Shown: positions 54,701 to 62,878, counted from the first letter of the stretch. The stretch: DNA of 62,975 nt from Guptibacillus hwajinpoensis (GCA_016841765.1 JAENYN010000026.1:1-62975); one strand, 5' to 3'. Notes: generated by a model from the letters alone, not told the origin. Translations and numbers: made by a program.

Positions 54701-55441
54701 ATGAAGCGGATAAAATGCAAAGTTTCGTATGACGGCACCCACTTTTCCGGATATCAGGTGCAGCCGGGGGCCAGAACAGTACAGGGCGAGATTGAACGTG
54801 TGCTTACTGCGATGCACAAAGGGAATCCGGTTCGGATCACGGCCTCTGGCCGGACGGATGCCGGTGTCCATGCCCGCGGGCAGGTGTTTCATTTTGACAG
54901 CCCGCTTAACATTGAACCGGGTAAATGGAAAACGGCTCTCAATGCCCAGCTCCCTGCTGATATCGTCATTTTGGATGCAGGTGAGGCAGCACCTGACTTT
55001 CATGCACGTTTCAATGTAACCCGCAAAGAATACCGCTATCGCATTTTACGTTCTGCCGACCGCGATGTCTTCAGGCGTCATTATACGCTTTACATGCCGC
55101 ATGACCTGGATCTTGCTGCCGTAAAATCAGCCATACCATATTTTATCGGCACACATGACTTCACGGCATTTTCTTCGGCAAAAGCGGATGTGGATTCAAG
55201 AGTAAGGACGATTTATGAACTGGAGCTGATTGAAGAAGCCGACGAACTCATCGTCAGGATTGCAGGGAATGGATTTTTATATAACATGGTCCGCCTCATC
55301 GTCGGCGACCTGCTGCGAGTCGGGCAGGGAAAGCTGGAGCCGGGTGATATCGGCATGATGCTGCGTGAAAAGGAACGGACACAATCAGGACTGAATGTGA
55401 GCGGGGCAGGGCTGTATTTATGGGATGTTTCTTATGACTGA
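54701..55441 (+). CDS. truA: tRNA pseudouridine synthase A
   Basis: Makes pseudouridine at positions 38-40 of tRNA anticodon stems, 246 residues. The catalytic aspartate is D53 in SGRTDAGVHARGQ. The ATG at 54701 follows AGGTGATG; ATG 54695 and GTG 54692 are in frame, but they overlap that site. It follows ecfT, the usual order in Bacillus. Confidence 0.94.
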   Translation: MKRIKCKVSYDGTHFSGYQVQPGARTVQGEIERVLTAMHKGNPVRITASGRTDAGVHARGQVFHFDSPLNIEPGKWKTALNAQLPADIVILDAGEAAPDFHARFNVTRKEYRYRILRSADRDVFRRHYTLYMPHDLDLAAVKSAIPYFIGTHDFTAFSSAKADVDSRVRTIYELELIEEADELIVRIAGNGFLYNMVRLIVGDLLRVGQGKLEPGDIGMMLREKERTQSGLNVSGAGLYLWDVSYD

Positions 55442-55588
55442 GCATACGGCTTTGCCGGCAGGGATGCAGTTCTGAAAATGGAGGCAATCTAATCTTCCTT
55501 GCCAGCCCGAAAAGCGCCTGGCCGACATGTTTGGAAATGAACAGACTCAGCGATTCGGCAAAACAACGAATCCTAGTGTAACATTTCC

Positions 55589-55616
55589 TTGACATGGGGT
55601 TCCTATGTGTTATATT
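55589..55616 (+). promoter_or_regulatory. Promoter of rplM-rpsI
   Basis: TTGACA, 16 bp, TATATT; a register with TATTAT at 18 bp is also possible. Located in the 287-bp truA-rplM gap, whose first half shows nothing recognisable. Confidence 0.8.
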
Positions 55617-55642
55617 ATATCCTATGGTATTGTTTTCAAGAC

Positions 55643-55670
55643 CACGATTAGCCCCGGAAACTTAATCGTG
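55643..55670 (+). promoter_or_regulatory. Ribosomal protein L13 leader hairpin
   Basis: CACGATTA / TAATCGTG, eight perfect pairs around a 12-base loop, about 60 bases before rplM. Position and shape agree with the L13 leader known in Bacillus, a presumed autogenous control site of L13. Limits are approximate. Confidence 0.65.
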
Positions 55671-55728
55671 ATTGAATAAATGCACAATTGAATTTATGAA
55701 CATTGAAAATTAGGAGGTACACTCACCC

Positions 55729-56163
55729 ATGCGTACTTATATGGCAAAGCAAGCTGACATTCAACGCAAATGGTACGTTGTTGATGCAGAAGGAAAAACT
55801 TTGGGCCGCCTTTCAAGTGAAGTTGCTTCAATCCTTCGCGGAAAGCACAAGCCGACTTACACTCCACACGTTGATACTGGCGATCACGTGATCATCATCA
55901 ACGCTGAAAAGATCGAACTTACCGGCAAGAAACTTACTGACAAAATGTACTATCGTCACTCAAACCACCCAGGCGGTTTGAAATCAAGAACGGCTCTTGA
56001 GATGCGTACGAAGTATCCTGAGCAAATGCTTGAACTGACTATCAAAGGCATGCTTCCAAAAGGAAGCCTCGGACGCCAAATGGCTAAGAAGCTTCACGTA
56101 TATGCCGGCAGCGAGCACAATCATCAAGCACAACAACCAGAAGTTTACGAACTTCGCGGATAA
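55729..56163 (+). CDS. rplM: 50S ribosomal protein L13
   Basis: Early-assembly 23S rRNA-binding protein, 144 residues. [20 protein letters not shown] and [19 protein letters not shown] are family segments. The first ATG (55729) is ten bases after AGGAGGT; MAKQAD four codons later is a less likely start. Confidence 0.97.
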   Translation: MRTYMAKQADIQRKWYVVDAEGKTLGRLSSEVASILRGKHKPTYTPHVDTGDHVIIINAEKIELTGKKLTDKMYYRHSNHPGGLKSRTALEMRTKYPEQMLELTIKGMLPKGSLGRQMAKKLHVYAGSEHNHQAQQPEVYELRG

Positions 56164-56185
56164 GACTTAGAGGAGGGTATTAATA

Positions 56186-56578
56186 TTGGCACAGGTACAA
56201 TATAACGGTACTGGACGTCGCAAGAGCTCAGTCGCTCGCGTTCGTCTTGTTCCAGGTAACGGAACTATTGTTGTTAACGGTCGCGAATTTGAAGATTTCT
56301 TCCCACTGCCTGCAGTGCGTGAAGTTGTAAGGCAGCCGCTTGCAGTTACTGAAACTGAAGGCAGCTACGATGTACATGTAAATGTAAACGGCGGAGGCTA
56401 CACTGGCCAGGCTGGCGCAGTTCGCCACGGCATCGCCCGTGCGCTTCTGCAAGCTGATCCTGAATATCGCCTGCCGCTTAAGCGCGAAGGCCTTCTTACT
56501 CGTGATGCACGCATGAAAGAGCGTAAGAAGTACGGTCTTAAAGGCGCTCGTCGTGCACCTCAGTTCTCGAAGCGTTAA
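56186..56578 (+). CDS. rpsI: 30S ribosomal protein S9
   Basis: Head protein whose C-terminal tail touches P-site tRNA, 130 residues. It starts at TTG nine bases after GAGGAGGG and reads [19 protein letters not shown]. The tail ends in RRAPQFSKR, with the arginine-rich end intact. Confidence 0.97.
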   Translation: MAQVQYNGTGRRKSSVARVRLVPGNGTIVVNGREFEDFFPLPAVREVVRQPLAVTETEGSYDVHVNVNGGGYTGQAGAVRHGIARALLQADPEYRLPLKREGLLTRDARMKERKKYGLKGARRAPQFSKR

Positions 56579-56595
56579 TTTTTATATCGCTTATC

Positions 56596-56628
56596 AATCC
56601 CGGTCCCATAGTGGACCGGGATTTTTTG
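56596..56628 (+). terminator. Terminator after rpsI
   Basis: AATCCCGGTCC / GGACCGGGATT, 11 perfect pairs, six-base loop, followed by TTTT. Confidence 0.92.
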
Positions 56629-57142
56629 CGTGTTAAGGAAATTATGAAAATTTTTTGCTTTGTGGATAAAAAGCGGGAAGGGAGTCATCCAGCTCCAGGC
56701 GCGCTAAGCGGGCGCCCTGCATTTTGTTCCTGTTTTGGGGATAAGGGGGCAGGTGGCGGTTTTGTGTTTTTGTTAATTGCCAGGGAAGGTTTTATAGAGG
56801 CAGGGAACTGGTTTGGCGTAATCGTTAGCGGGGTTTGGGGATGGAGGAGAGCTTGCGTGCCTTTAATCGAAAGGAGCAGATCATTATAGGAATGGAAAGA
56901 GTGTTTCCGTTCCTACTATAGAAAGGAACAGCAAACTTTGGACACGAAACTGGCTTTAACATATTGATATCGAACAGTACTGAAACCCAGCGACAGAAGC
57001 GATCCATACTACACAAACGCTTCCACCGGCCGGCCGCAACACTTTATCGGAAAGAAATGGGAGCGCCGAATCCTGTCCGCCAAGGATGAATTATGCCCTT
57101 TTGAAGGAAAATAGGGAAAAACGACAAAGGGTGAAATTCATC
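56629..57142. other. Spacer with short repeat and hairpin; candidate spore promoter
   Basis: No supported gene in about 510 bp. A short GC-rich repeat unit is at 56690-56731 (CGCTAAGCGGGCGCCCTG and CATTTTGTTCCTG) and recurs in variant form at 59716. A hairpin TAGGAATGGAAA (56887-56898) / TTTCCGTTCCTA (56904-56915) has 12 pairs with one G-U. The open frames here lack ribosome binding sites. Confidence 0.5.
56981..57011 (+). promoter_or_regulatory. Candidate SigG-type promoter for ybaK-cwlD
   Basis: The -10-like CATACTA (57005-57011) fits the forespore SigG consensus exactly. TGAAAC (56981-56986), 18 bp upstream, is a partial match to TGMATA. In B. subtilis cwlD is expressed in the sporangium. 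The distance to ybaK is about 130 bases. Confidence 0.45.
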
Positions 57143-57580
57143 ATGACAGTAGTGACCAACTTGAATGAAAAGCGAAGGGAAAAGCAGCGTTTTCATGAAA
57201 TGAAGATGCTGAGGGAGTTATCGCTGAATGAGATCATTGCAGAAGTCACCCGGTGTTTTGAAGGCTTCATTCAGGAGGAATCCTTTTATAAAACAGCAAT
57301 GGAGGACATATGCATTGATATGGCGATCGATACGTATCTAAGCGGAACAGGCTACAGCCGTTTCGGATTTTACGGTGAGCCGAAAGAGCGGGTGAGAAAG
57401 AGGGCTGAAGAGGAAATTGAGGAGATTACACGGGTACTGTATGACCATATGATGTATTACAATGCAGCGGATGATCTTGTGAGCGAATCGCTCTTTTCCG
57501 CCTGCGCCCATTTTACCGGCTACTGGTGGGAACATGGCTTTGTCATCGGCAAAAAACGATACAGCCTCCGCCTGCATTGA
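57143..57580 (+). CDS. ybaK: YbaK family protein (DUF2521), function unknown
   Basis: Soluble, mostly helical protein of 145 residues, related to B. subtilis YbaK, which lies in the same place before cwlD. Recognisable parts are LRELSLNEIIAEVTRCFE, GYSRFGFYGEP and the C-terminal TGYWWEHGFV. The ATG at 57143 follows GGGTGAAATTC; an in-frame codon at 57086 is less likely. No enzyme motif is visible. Possibly transcribed with cwlD. Confidence 0.8.
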   Translation: MTVVTNLNEKRREKQRFHEMKMLRELSLNEIIAEVTRCFEGFIQEESFYKTAMEDICIDMAIDTYLSGTGYSRFGFYGEPKERVRKRAEEEIEEITRVLYDHMMYYNAADDLVSESLFSACAHFTGYWWEHGFVIGKKRYSLRLH

Positions 57581-57594
57581 ATAAGTTCTAATCA

Positions 57595-57636
57595 CCCTCC
57601 TTGTCCCATATAAATGGCGTAGATGGACAGGGAGGG
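57595..57636 (+). promoter_or_regulatory. Hairpin covering the cwlD ribosome binding site
   Basis: CCCTCCTTGTCC (57595-57606) pairs with GGACAGGGAGGG (57625-57636), 12 pairs with one G-U. The right arm is the Shine-Dalgarno sequence of cwlD, so folding would hide it. There is no T run, which argues against a terminator. Confidence 0.6.
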
Positions 57637-57646
57637 AATGACTGAG

Positions 57647-58363
57647 ATGAGAAAACGGCTGAAAATGATGTATTCTTTTTTTGGAATTGCCGCCCTTTTA
57701 TTTATATTTCAATATGAATTTGTTACCGAAAATTCTTGGAACACATGGAATCTCCCGTTAACAGGCAAAGTCATCATCATTGATCCGGGTCATGGCGGTC
57801 CGGATGGCGGCGCAGTCGGACAGGGGGATGTGCTTGAAAAAGGTATCGCACTGGATGTTGCGCTTGAACTGCGCGATTATCTCCAGGAAGCGGGAGCGCT
57901 TGTGAAGATGACCCGGGAGATTGATACCGACCTTGCAGGAGAAAATGTGTCGGGGTTAAGCAGGCGTAAAACAGCAGATCTGAAACATCGCGTAAAAATC
58001 ATAAATGAATCAAATGCCGATTTGTTTGTGTCTGTCCATTTGAATGCCATTCCATCCTCCCGCTGGCGCGGTGCCCAGACCTTTTTCCATCCAAGCATTG
58101 ATGAAAGCGAACGGGCTGCTCGTTTTATCCAGTCTGAGCTGAAGCGGAATCTGGAAAACACCAACCGGTTTGCAAAGGCGATTAATGGCATTTACGTATT
58201 GAAGCAAGCGGAAATACCGGGGGCTCTCGTGGAAGTCGGCTTCCTTTCTAACCCTCAGGAAAGAGAGCTTTTGCAGGATAAGGGATACCAGAATAAACTG
58301 GCCGCGTCCATCTATGAAGGAGTGCTCCGCTATTATACAGAGGAAGAAACACCTGAGGAATGA
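57647..58363 (+). CDS. cwlD: CwlD, N-acetylmuramoyl-L-alanine amidase for spore cortex
   Basis: Zinc amidase that strips peptide side chains so that muramic lactam can form in cortex peptidoglycan, 238 residues. An N-terminal membrane or signal segment (8-23) precedes the amidase domain with H49 in DPGHGGPDGG, E64, HLNAIPS and the catalytic glutamate in LVEVGFLSNP. The ATG at 57647 is ten bases after GGAGGG and gives the MRKRLK start of homologues; ATG codons at 57623 and 57638 are in frame. PdaA, which follows CwlD in lactam synthesis, is not in the window. Confidence 0.93.
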   Translation: MRKRLKMMYSFFGIAALLFIFQYEFVTENSWNTWNLPLTGKVIIIDPGHGGPDGGAVGQGDVLEKGIALDVALELRDYLQEAGALVKMTREIDTDLAGENVSGLSRRKTADLKHRVKIINESNADLFVSVHLNAIPSSRWRGAQTFFHPSIDESERAARFIQSELKRNLENTNRFAKAINGIYVLKQAEIPGALVEVGFLSNPQERELLQDKGYQNKLAASIYEGVLRYYTEEETPEE

Positions 58364-58418
58364 TCGGTGAGAGATTGCTCACAGGCATACATGAACGTTC
58401 AGAGTTTATTCATTTTTC

Positions 58419-58447
58419 TTGAAACGCCCCTGGTGTTATCATATTAA
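58419..58447 (+). promoter_or_regulatory. Promoter of salA
   Basis: TTGAAA, 17 bp, TATTAA, 89 bases before the start of salA. Confidence 0.55.
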
Positions 58448-58535
58448 GTATCGGGCGCTCCAAACAGGGAAATATAAGGAGTGCCGGATGTATGATATAC
58501 TAAAATTTGTAACCGAATTCAAAGGGGTGGATAAC

Positions 58536-59591
58536 ATGGTAACAGAAGCACAGGCTCGTGAAATTTTACAGGAGCTGCAGGATCCGCATTTACATAAAAG
58601 TCTTGGGGAAACGAACGGAATCCAGGAAATTAAAGTCAAGGAAGAAAAAGAGCATGTCAGTGTGAAAATCGCACTGTCGCGAACGGGTACGGCAGAACAA
58701 ATGACACTGCAGCAGGAAGTCGTGGACAAGCTGAAAAGTGCAGGAGCGAAAACGGTCGGAATCCGCTTTGCTGAGCTGCCGGAAGAAGAAGTTAAGAAAT
58801 ACCAGGCTGTTGACGAGTCCGGCAAAACAGACATTTTATCGCCGGCAAGCAAAACCCAATTCATCGCGATTGCAAGCGGCAAAGGCGGCGTCGGGAAATC
58901 AACTGTCTCCGTCAATCTCGCCATTGCACTGGCAAGGGCAGGGAAAAAAGTCGGGATTGTGGATGCTGATATATACGGTTTCAGCGTACCTGACATGATG
59001 GGTATTGCCGATAAGCCGAAAGTAAGAGGAGAAAAGATCATTCCGGTGGAACGTTTTGGAGTCAAGGTCATTTCAATGGGCTTTTTCGTCGAAGACAATG
59101 CGCCGGTCGTGTGGCGCGGCCCGATGCTTGGCAAAATGCTGAACAACTTCTTCCATGAAGTCGAGTGGGGCGATTTGGATTATTTGCTGTTAGATCTTCC
59201 TCCTGGAACAGGGGATGTGGCACTTGATGTACACACAATGCTTCCGGCTTCAAAAGAGATTATCGTAACTACACCTCATCCGACCGCTGCATTTGTTGCA
59301 GCCCGCGCAGGAGCAATGGCCATCAAGACAGAACACGAAGTTCTTGGCGTCATCGAAAACATGTCTTATTTTGAAAGCAAAGCGACAGGGGAAAAAGAAT
59401 ACGTATTCGGCCGGGGCGGCGGTGAGAAGCTGGCTGACGAATTAAAAACAGAGCTTCTCGGCCAATTGCCGCTTCAGCAGCCGGACTGGAATGACGATGA
59501 CTTTGCGCCTTCCGTATATGATCAAGACCATCAAATCGGCAGAATATACAGCGATATCGCAGCAAAAATCATTGATGCCCTTTCTAAATAA
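58536..59591 (+). CDS. salA: SalA / Mrp-type P-loop ATPase
   Basis: Mrp/NBP35-family ATPase, 351 residues. An N-terminal MIP18-like domain (about 1-90) is followed by the ParA-like ATPase with GKGGVGKST (115-123). GFSVPDMMGI and LDLPPGTGDVALDVH are conserved. B. subtilis SalA regulates scoC and exoenzymes; other relatives carry iron-sulfur clusters. I do not see the paired CxxC of cluster carriers, so the SalA reading is preferred. The start is the ATG after AAAGGGGTGG; in-frame codons further up overlap the promoter. Confidence 0.9.
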   Translation: MVTEAQAREILQELQDPHLHKSLGETNGIQEIKVKEEKEHVSVKIALSRTGTAEQMTLQQEVVDKLKSAGAKTVGIRFAELPEEEVKKYQAVDESGKTDILSPASKTQFIAIASGKGGVGKSTVSVNLAIALARAGKKVGIVDADIYGFSVPDMMGIADKPKVRGEKIIPVERFGVKVISMGFFVEDNAPVVWRGPMLGKMLNNFFHEVEWGDLDYLLLDLPPGTGDVALDVHTMLPASKEIIVTTPHPTAAFVAARAGAMAIKTEHEVLGVIENMSYFESKATGEKEYVFGRGGGEKLADELKTELLGQLPLQQPDWNDDDFAPSVYDQDHQIGRIYSDIAAKIIDALSK

Positions 59592-59594
59592 ACG

Positions 59595-59622
59595 AAAAAA
59601 GCACCAGAACGGTGCTTTTTTT
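59595..59622 (+). terminator. Terminator of salA
   Basis: AAAAAAGCACC / GGTGCTTTTTT around AGAAC, continuing into T. Confidence 0.92.
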
Positions 59623-59631
59623 GTTACTGTT

Positions 59632-59745
59632 TAAGCCAGCGGCTATCGTCATAAGTGGTGATCCCCTCCGGAAGGAAAGATCACCTTCCTGCGGGTACCC
59701 CCGCTTATGCGTACGCCGCTAAGCTGGCGCCCTGTGCTTTTGTTC
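59632..59745. repeat. Imperfect inverted repeat element, family 2
   Basis: Left arm GCCAGCGGCTATCGTCATAA (from 59635) is roughly complementary to the right arm CTTATGCGTACGCCGCTAAG followed by CTGGC. The right flank GGCGCCCTGTGCTTTTGTTC is closely related to 56709-56730. The middle has a hairpin, GGTGATC with GATCACC. Non-coding. Confidence 0.55.
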
Positions 59746-59836
59746 TGACGCAGTGGCCCGTTGATTATAGATAAAGCAACTATGCCTCAGTCTTTCAGTC
59801 GGCGGGTTTTCATTATGGATAAAGCGAGGAAGCTGA

Positions 59837-60484
59837 TCAGCCTCCGCCTGCTCCGCCTTCATTGTCTCCGCCGCCCTGGCCGTCGCTGCCGTCACCTTGC
59901 GATTCAGCTTGTTGAGGGCCGCCGCCCTGTTTTTGCTGGCTTGTGCCGGCTTCTTCGGCTGCTTTCATAAGAAGCTCCTGTATTTTTGCTTTGAACAGCG
60001 GGCTTTCAAACGTTTCCTGCATCAATTTTTGCAAATGCTGGCGGAATTCCTGGCCTGTCATGACGTCCATGATTTGCTTTTCCATGTCAGGGTTCTGGTA
60101 AAATTCCATCATTGCTTTTTGGTAATCAGGATCCTTCATCAGTTTTTTCAATAACTCTTCCTGCTGCTTTTGCATACTTTTCGCAAACGTTTCAGCAAAT
60201 TTCGGATCCTCAAACTGCTTTTTCCAGAATTCCTGCCCTTTATTTGAAGTCAAGTTCTCCTCAATGGTCTTTTTCACAAAAGGTTGATCAAGTACCATTT
60301 GTTCTTTGACTTTTTCATCTGCAACAAGATCTTGAATAGCTTTTTTTCCTTCATCGGTTTTTAGTATGTCAACGACCATTTTCTTCGTTTCATCATAGTT
60401 AGGCTGGCTGCTGTCAGTTGCTTTAGCGGCACACCCGCCCAGCGCCAGTGCCAGTACCATAAGGAGCGGATAAATACGCCGCAT
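59837..60484 (-). CDS. gerD: Germination lipoprotein GerD
   Basis: Spore inner-membrane lipoprotein that gathers nutrient germination receptors into a cluster, 215 residues. The signal peptide ends in the lipobox LGGC with C18 as lipid site. A charged helical body with many KxMxxP-like stretches follows, and the tail is rich in Gly, Gln and Ser. The start is the ATG after AAAGGGGG on the minus strand; a 48-residue upstream extension is rejected. A SigG promoter is visible upstream. Confidence 0.93.
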   Translation of the reverse strand: MRRIYPLLMVLALALGGCAAKATDSSQPNYDETKKMVVDILKTDEGKKAIQDLVADEKVKEQMVLDQPFVKKTIEENLTSNKGQEFWKKQFEDPKFAETFAKSMQKQQEELLKKLMKDPDYQKAMMEFYQNPDMEKQIMDVMTGQEFRQHLQKLMQETFESPLFKAKIQELLMKAAEEAGTSQQKQGGGPQQAESQGDGSDGQGGGDNEGGAGGG

Positions 60485-60517
60485 AATATTTGCCCCCTTT
60501 ATTGGAATCCTTACTGT

Positions 60518-60547
60518 TAATATGGGTTGAAGACAAAAAAATATGCA
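60518..60547 (-). promoter_or_regulatory. SigG promoter of gerD
   Basis: On the minus strand: TGCATA (60547-60542), 17 bp, CATATTA (60524-60518). This fits the forespore SigG consensus TGMATA / CATNNTA and agrees with SigG control of gerD in B. subtilis. Confidence 0.78.
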
Positions 60548-60621
60548 CGCTTGGTGATGGAGAAAACATCCGGGAATTGATAAAATCAAATATGGAATGA
60601 TAAATAGTGGGGGATATAACC

Positions 60622-61218
60622 GTGACAATACGTAAATGGATTTATTTGTTTTTCAGCACCTTGATTGTCGGAGGTGCGGCTGCACTTGTGACAGGTTTTG
60701 CAATTGGATTTAAAGAATATGCCGGCCTGGTGGCGTCGGGACAAATTTTGCAGATTCTATCTGTGATTGTTTGGCTGATCGGCCTCGGCTTAATGTTCAG
60801 TGTTCTCAGCCAGATGGGTTTTTTTGCTTATCTGACCGTCCATCGTTTCGGGCTGGGTCTTTTCCGCTCCGTTTCCCTTTGGAATGCGGTGCAGCTTGTC
60901 CTGATTGCTTTTGTATTATTTGACCTTATTTATTTGCGTTATACCGCTTTTGCGGAAGAGGGGGCATCGGCAGGGCCGTACTTGATCCCTGCATTTGTGC
61001 TGCTTGCCTACGGCCTGATCATCGCCTATGTAAAAATGAAGCAGACCAACAGGGGTGCATTTGTCCCTGCCTTGTTTTTCATGACAGTCGTCACCATTAT
61101 TGAATGGTTTCCGGCGCTTCGCCAAAATGACCTGGAATGGATATACCTTATGCTGCTTCCGCTCTTAGCCAGCAATACCTGGCAGTTATTGCTGCTGCAT
61201 CGTTTGAACGCCAAATAA
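60622..61218 (+). CDS. kbaA: KbaA, activator of the KinB sporulation kinase pathway
   Basis: Integral membrane protein, 198 residues, with about six membrane helices, needed for activity of the KinB sensor kinase in the phosphorelay to Spo0A. The GTG at 60622 is eight bases after GGGGGA and gives the length of the B. subtilis protein; a GTG at 60607 is in frame but is part of that site. Divergent from gerD. A possible TTGATA / TAAATA pair (60577-60606) would leave only a very short leader, so I do not list it as a promoter. KinB itself is not in the window. Confidence 0.88.
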   Translation: MTIRKWIYLFFSTLIVGGAAALVTGFAIGFKEYAGLVASGQILQILSVIVWLIGLGLMFSVLSQMGFFAYLTVHRFGLGLFRSVSLWNAVQLVLIAFVLFDLIYLRYTAFAEEGASAGPYLIPAFVLLAYGLIIAYVKMKQTNRGAFVPALFFMTVVTIIEWFPALRQNDLEWIYLMLLPLLASNTWQLLLLHRLNAK

Positions 61219-61248
61219 AAAAGCTGGCCGGCGGGCCAGCTTTTTTTT
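61217..61248. terminator. Bidirectional terminator between kbaA and pdaB
   Basis: AAAAAAGCTGGCC / GGCCAGCTTTTTT around GGCG. It serves the two convergent genes. Confidence 0.93.
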
Positions 61249-61288
61249 GTCGATTAAAAGCCGGAAGGGAATCGACCAGGCGCGCGCC

Positions 61289-62053
61289 TTATTTGATCTC
61301 CTTGCTCTGCGCCCTGGCGTTTTCAATCATTTCGCCAACTGTAATAAAGGAGTATCCATGCTTTTTGACCCCTTTAATGATTTCGGGCAGCGCCTTTTCC
61401 GTCTGCTTGGCCGAATCGGAAGCATGCAGCAGAATGATATCGCCCCCATCGACATCCGATAAAACATTTTCTACAATCTGCTTTTTCCCAGGATTGGTCC
61501 AATCCTGGGAATTTACACTCCAATGCACAACCGAGTATCCGATTTTCTCCGCAATCGTCAAAACGTCCCCGTTAAAATCCCCATTAGGCGGCCGCAAAAG
61601 CTTCACATCCTCTATCTCAAGCTTGTTAAATACATCCTTTGCCTGCAGGATATCACGCCGCACGTTTTCTTCTTCCCAATTGGCATAGCTTTTATATTGA
61701 TAGCCCATGCTTCCGATTTCATATCCTGCATCCTGGATTTTCTTCACGACATCCGGATGCTTTTCCGCCCAGGATGCCGATAAAAAAAACGTCGCCTTTT
61801 TCACATTTTCCCGCTTTAAAACATCCAGAATAGGGACCGCCCGTTCATCGCCCCAGCTGATATCAAACGTAAGCGCCACCTGTTTGCTTTTTGCCTCACC
61901 TTTGTAAATGGCTCTGGGGCCCTCCTTTGTGGAAAACACTGATTCATTCAGTGAACTCTCCACAAAAAAGAGAAAAGCGGTAAAAAAAGCGATCAATATA
62001 AGCAGCAGCAAATGCTTGAACCGGTTCCCATTGACAGCATAAAAAAAACGCAT
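61289..62053 (-). CDS. pdaB: PdaB, polysaccharide deacetylase of sporulation
   Basis: NodB-type deacetylase-fold protein needed for stable spores and cortex maintenance in B. subtilis, 254 residues. One N-terminal membrane helix (13-32) is followed by the deacetylase domain with TFDISWGDE (D64, D69), LRPPNGDFN and LHASD. AAAGGGGGTAAG precedes the minus-strand ATG. A SigE-like promoter lies upstream. Confidence 0.93.
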   Translation of the reverse strand: MRFFYAVNGNRFKHLLLLILIAFFTAFLFFVESSLNESVFSTKEGPRAIYKGEAKSKQVALTFDISWGDERAVPILDVLKRENVKKATFFLSASWAEKHPDVVKKIQDAGYEIGSMGYQYKSYANWEEENVRRDILQAKDVFNKLEIEDVKLLRPPNGDFNGDVLTIAEKIGYSVVHWSVNSQDWTNPGKKQIVENVLSDVDGGDIILLHASDSAKQTEKALPEIIKGVKKHGYSFITVGEMIENARAQSKEIK

Positions 62054-62091
62054 AAACTTACCCCCTTTATCTGCACAGATAGGTTTGTTTT

Positions 62092-62122
62092 ATGTGTATG
62101 CGCGGGTATGGACAAGATATGA
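62092..62122 (-). promoter_or_regulatory. Candidate SigE promoter of pdaB
   Basis: On the minus strand: TCATATC (62122-62116), 15 bp, CATACACAT (62100-62092). It is close to the mother-cell SigE consensus KMATATT / CATACANT. It fits the known SigE control of pdaB. Confidence 0.68.
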
Positions 62123-62214
62123 ATGCAATTGCGAAAAGATATAAGTGAGATTTTTTTGATAAAAAATAACAAATCAGGAAACAGTATTACCAAGGAATTG
62201 GAAGAGGTGACAGA

Positions 62215-62448
62215 ATGCTTGGTCTTTTGATTAATAAAAAAGAGGAAAAGGAAATTGAATATCTGATCAAACGAGAGATGGAAGAGATGTTGTTTGATTT
62301 TCAGGACTCAAGAATCGACATTCGGGTCAAACACTCAATGGAAGAAAGGTACCAGCTTCTTTTCCGGCTGCTCCAGCGTGTGACCCCGCCTTCCGAATAC
62401 TCGAAGTATTACCGGACAAAATACCGTGATTCTGAATCCCGCTCTTAA
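62215..62448 (+). CDS. Small conserved-looking protein, function unknown
   Basis: 77 residues, highly charged and helical, starting MLGLLINKKEEKEIEYLIKR and containing RVKHSMEERYQLLFRLLQRV. No membrane segment, cysteine or enzyme motif. GAAGAGGTGACAG is a good ribosome binding site, and a hairpin overlaps the stop codon, so expression is likely. Similar short proteins occur next to rRNA operons in Bacillaceae, to my recollection. I cannot name a function. Confidence 0.72.
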   Translation: MLGLLINKKEEKEIEYLIKREMEEMLFDFQDSRIDIRVKHSMEERYQLLFRLLQRVTPPSEYSKYYRTKYRDSESRS

Positions 62449-62463
62449 AGAGGAGCGGGATTT
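62435..62463 (+). terminator. Hairpin at the end of the small gene
   Basis: AATCCCGCTC / GAGCGGGATT, ten perfect pairs with an eight-base loop that includes the stop codon. The tail is short in T, so efficiency is uncertain. Confidence 0.65.
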
Positions 62464-62744
62464 ACAGCGTTTATATGTCATTATGCGGAGCAGTGTTTCT
62501 ATTCATAGACACGGATTGCTTTAAGTAACTGAGATGGGGGGAAGCGGCTGTCGTTAGCGGGTCCTTTTCAGCAGGAAACTCCCCGGGTGTTTCCCCGCTT
62601 ATCTGGACCGATAAGCGGCCCCCTTCCTTATTTAAAGAAGCTTTTTAATTCAGCGGTGACCCGCCGGCGCAGCACGCCGGTGGGGGGTCCCGAAAGGCCT
62701 GCGGAAAGCCCGATTTTCGGTAAGGTGATTTTTTTAAAAAATTG
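62464..62744. other. Spacer before the rRNA promoters, with a repeat of family 2
   Basis: No gene seen. The part 62540-62622 (GCGGCTGTCGTTAGCGGG, then CCCCGCTTATC and GATAAGCGG) resembles the element at 59632-59745. CCGCTTATC / GATAAGCGG forms a nine-pair hairpin. Downstream there is a GC-rich hairpin around CCGCCGGCG and CGCCGG (62662-62682). Confidence 0.5.
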
Positions 62745-62773
62745 TTGACATGCACATTCGATGATGGTATATT
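62745..62773 (+). promoter_or_regulatory. rRNA operon promoter P1
   Basis: TTGACA, 17 bp, TATATT, preceded by an A/T-rich stretch like an UP element (TTTTTTTAAAAAATTG). A consensus -35 and near-consensus -10, as in strong rrn promoters. Confidence 0.88.
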
Positions 62774-62831
62774 TTTAAACGCCGCTGAAAAAAACAGCTA
62801 AAAAGCGGCACATGGAAAACACAAAAATATG

Positions 62832-62860
62832 TTGACTCTAACTGGCTCACATGTTATATT
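62832..62860 (+). promoter_or_regulatory. rRNA operon promoter P2
   Basis: TTGACT, 17 bp, TATATT, about 87 bp downstream of P1. The tandem P1/P2 layout is typical of Bacillus rrn operons. Confidence 0.88.
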
Positions 62861-62878
62861 ATTTAAGTCGCAAGAAAT

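Noticed and set aside
59761-59970. Open frame on the plus strand opposite the end of gerD
   Set aside because: Antisense to the GerD C-terminal tail, rich in Arg and Leu from its Gly/Gln codons; no start site.
60577-60606. TTGATA-18-TAAATA as the kbaA promoter
   Set aside because: The -10 box would touch the ribosome binding site and leave a leader of about ten bases; too doubtful to list.
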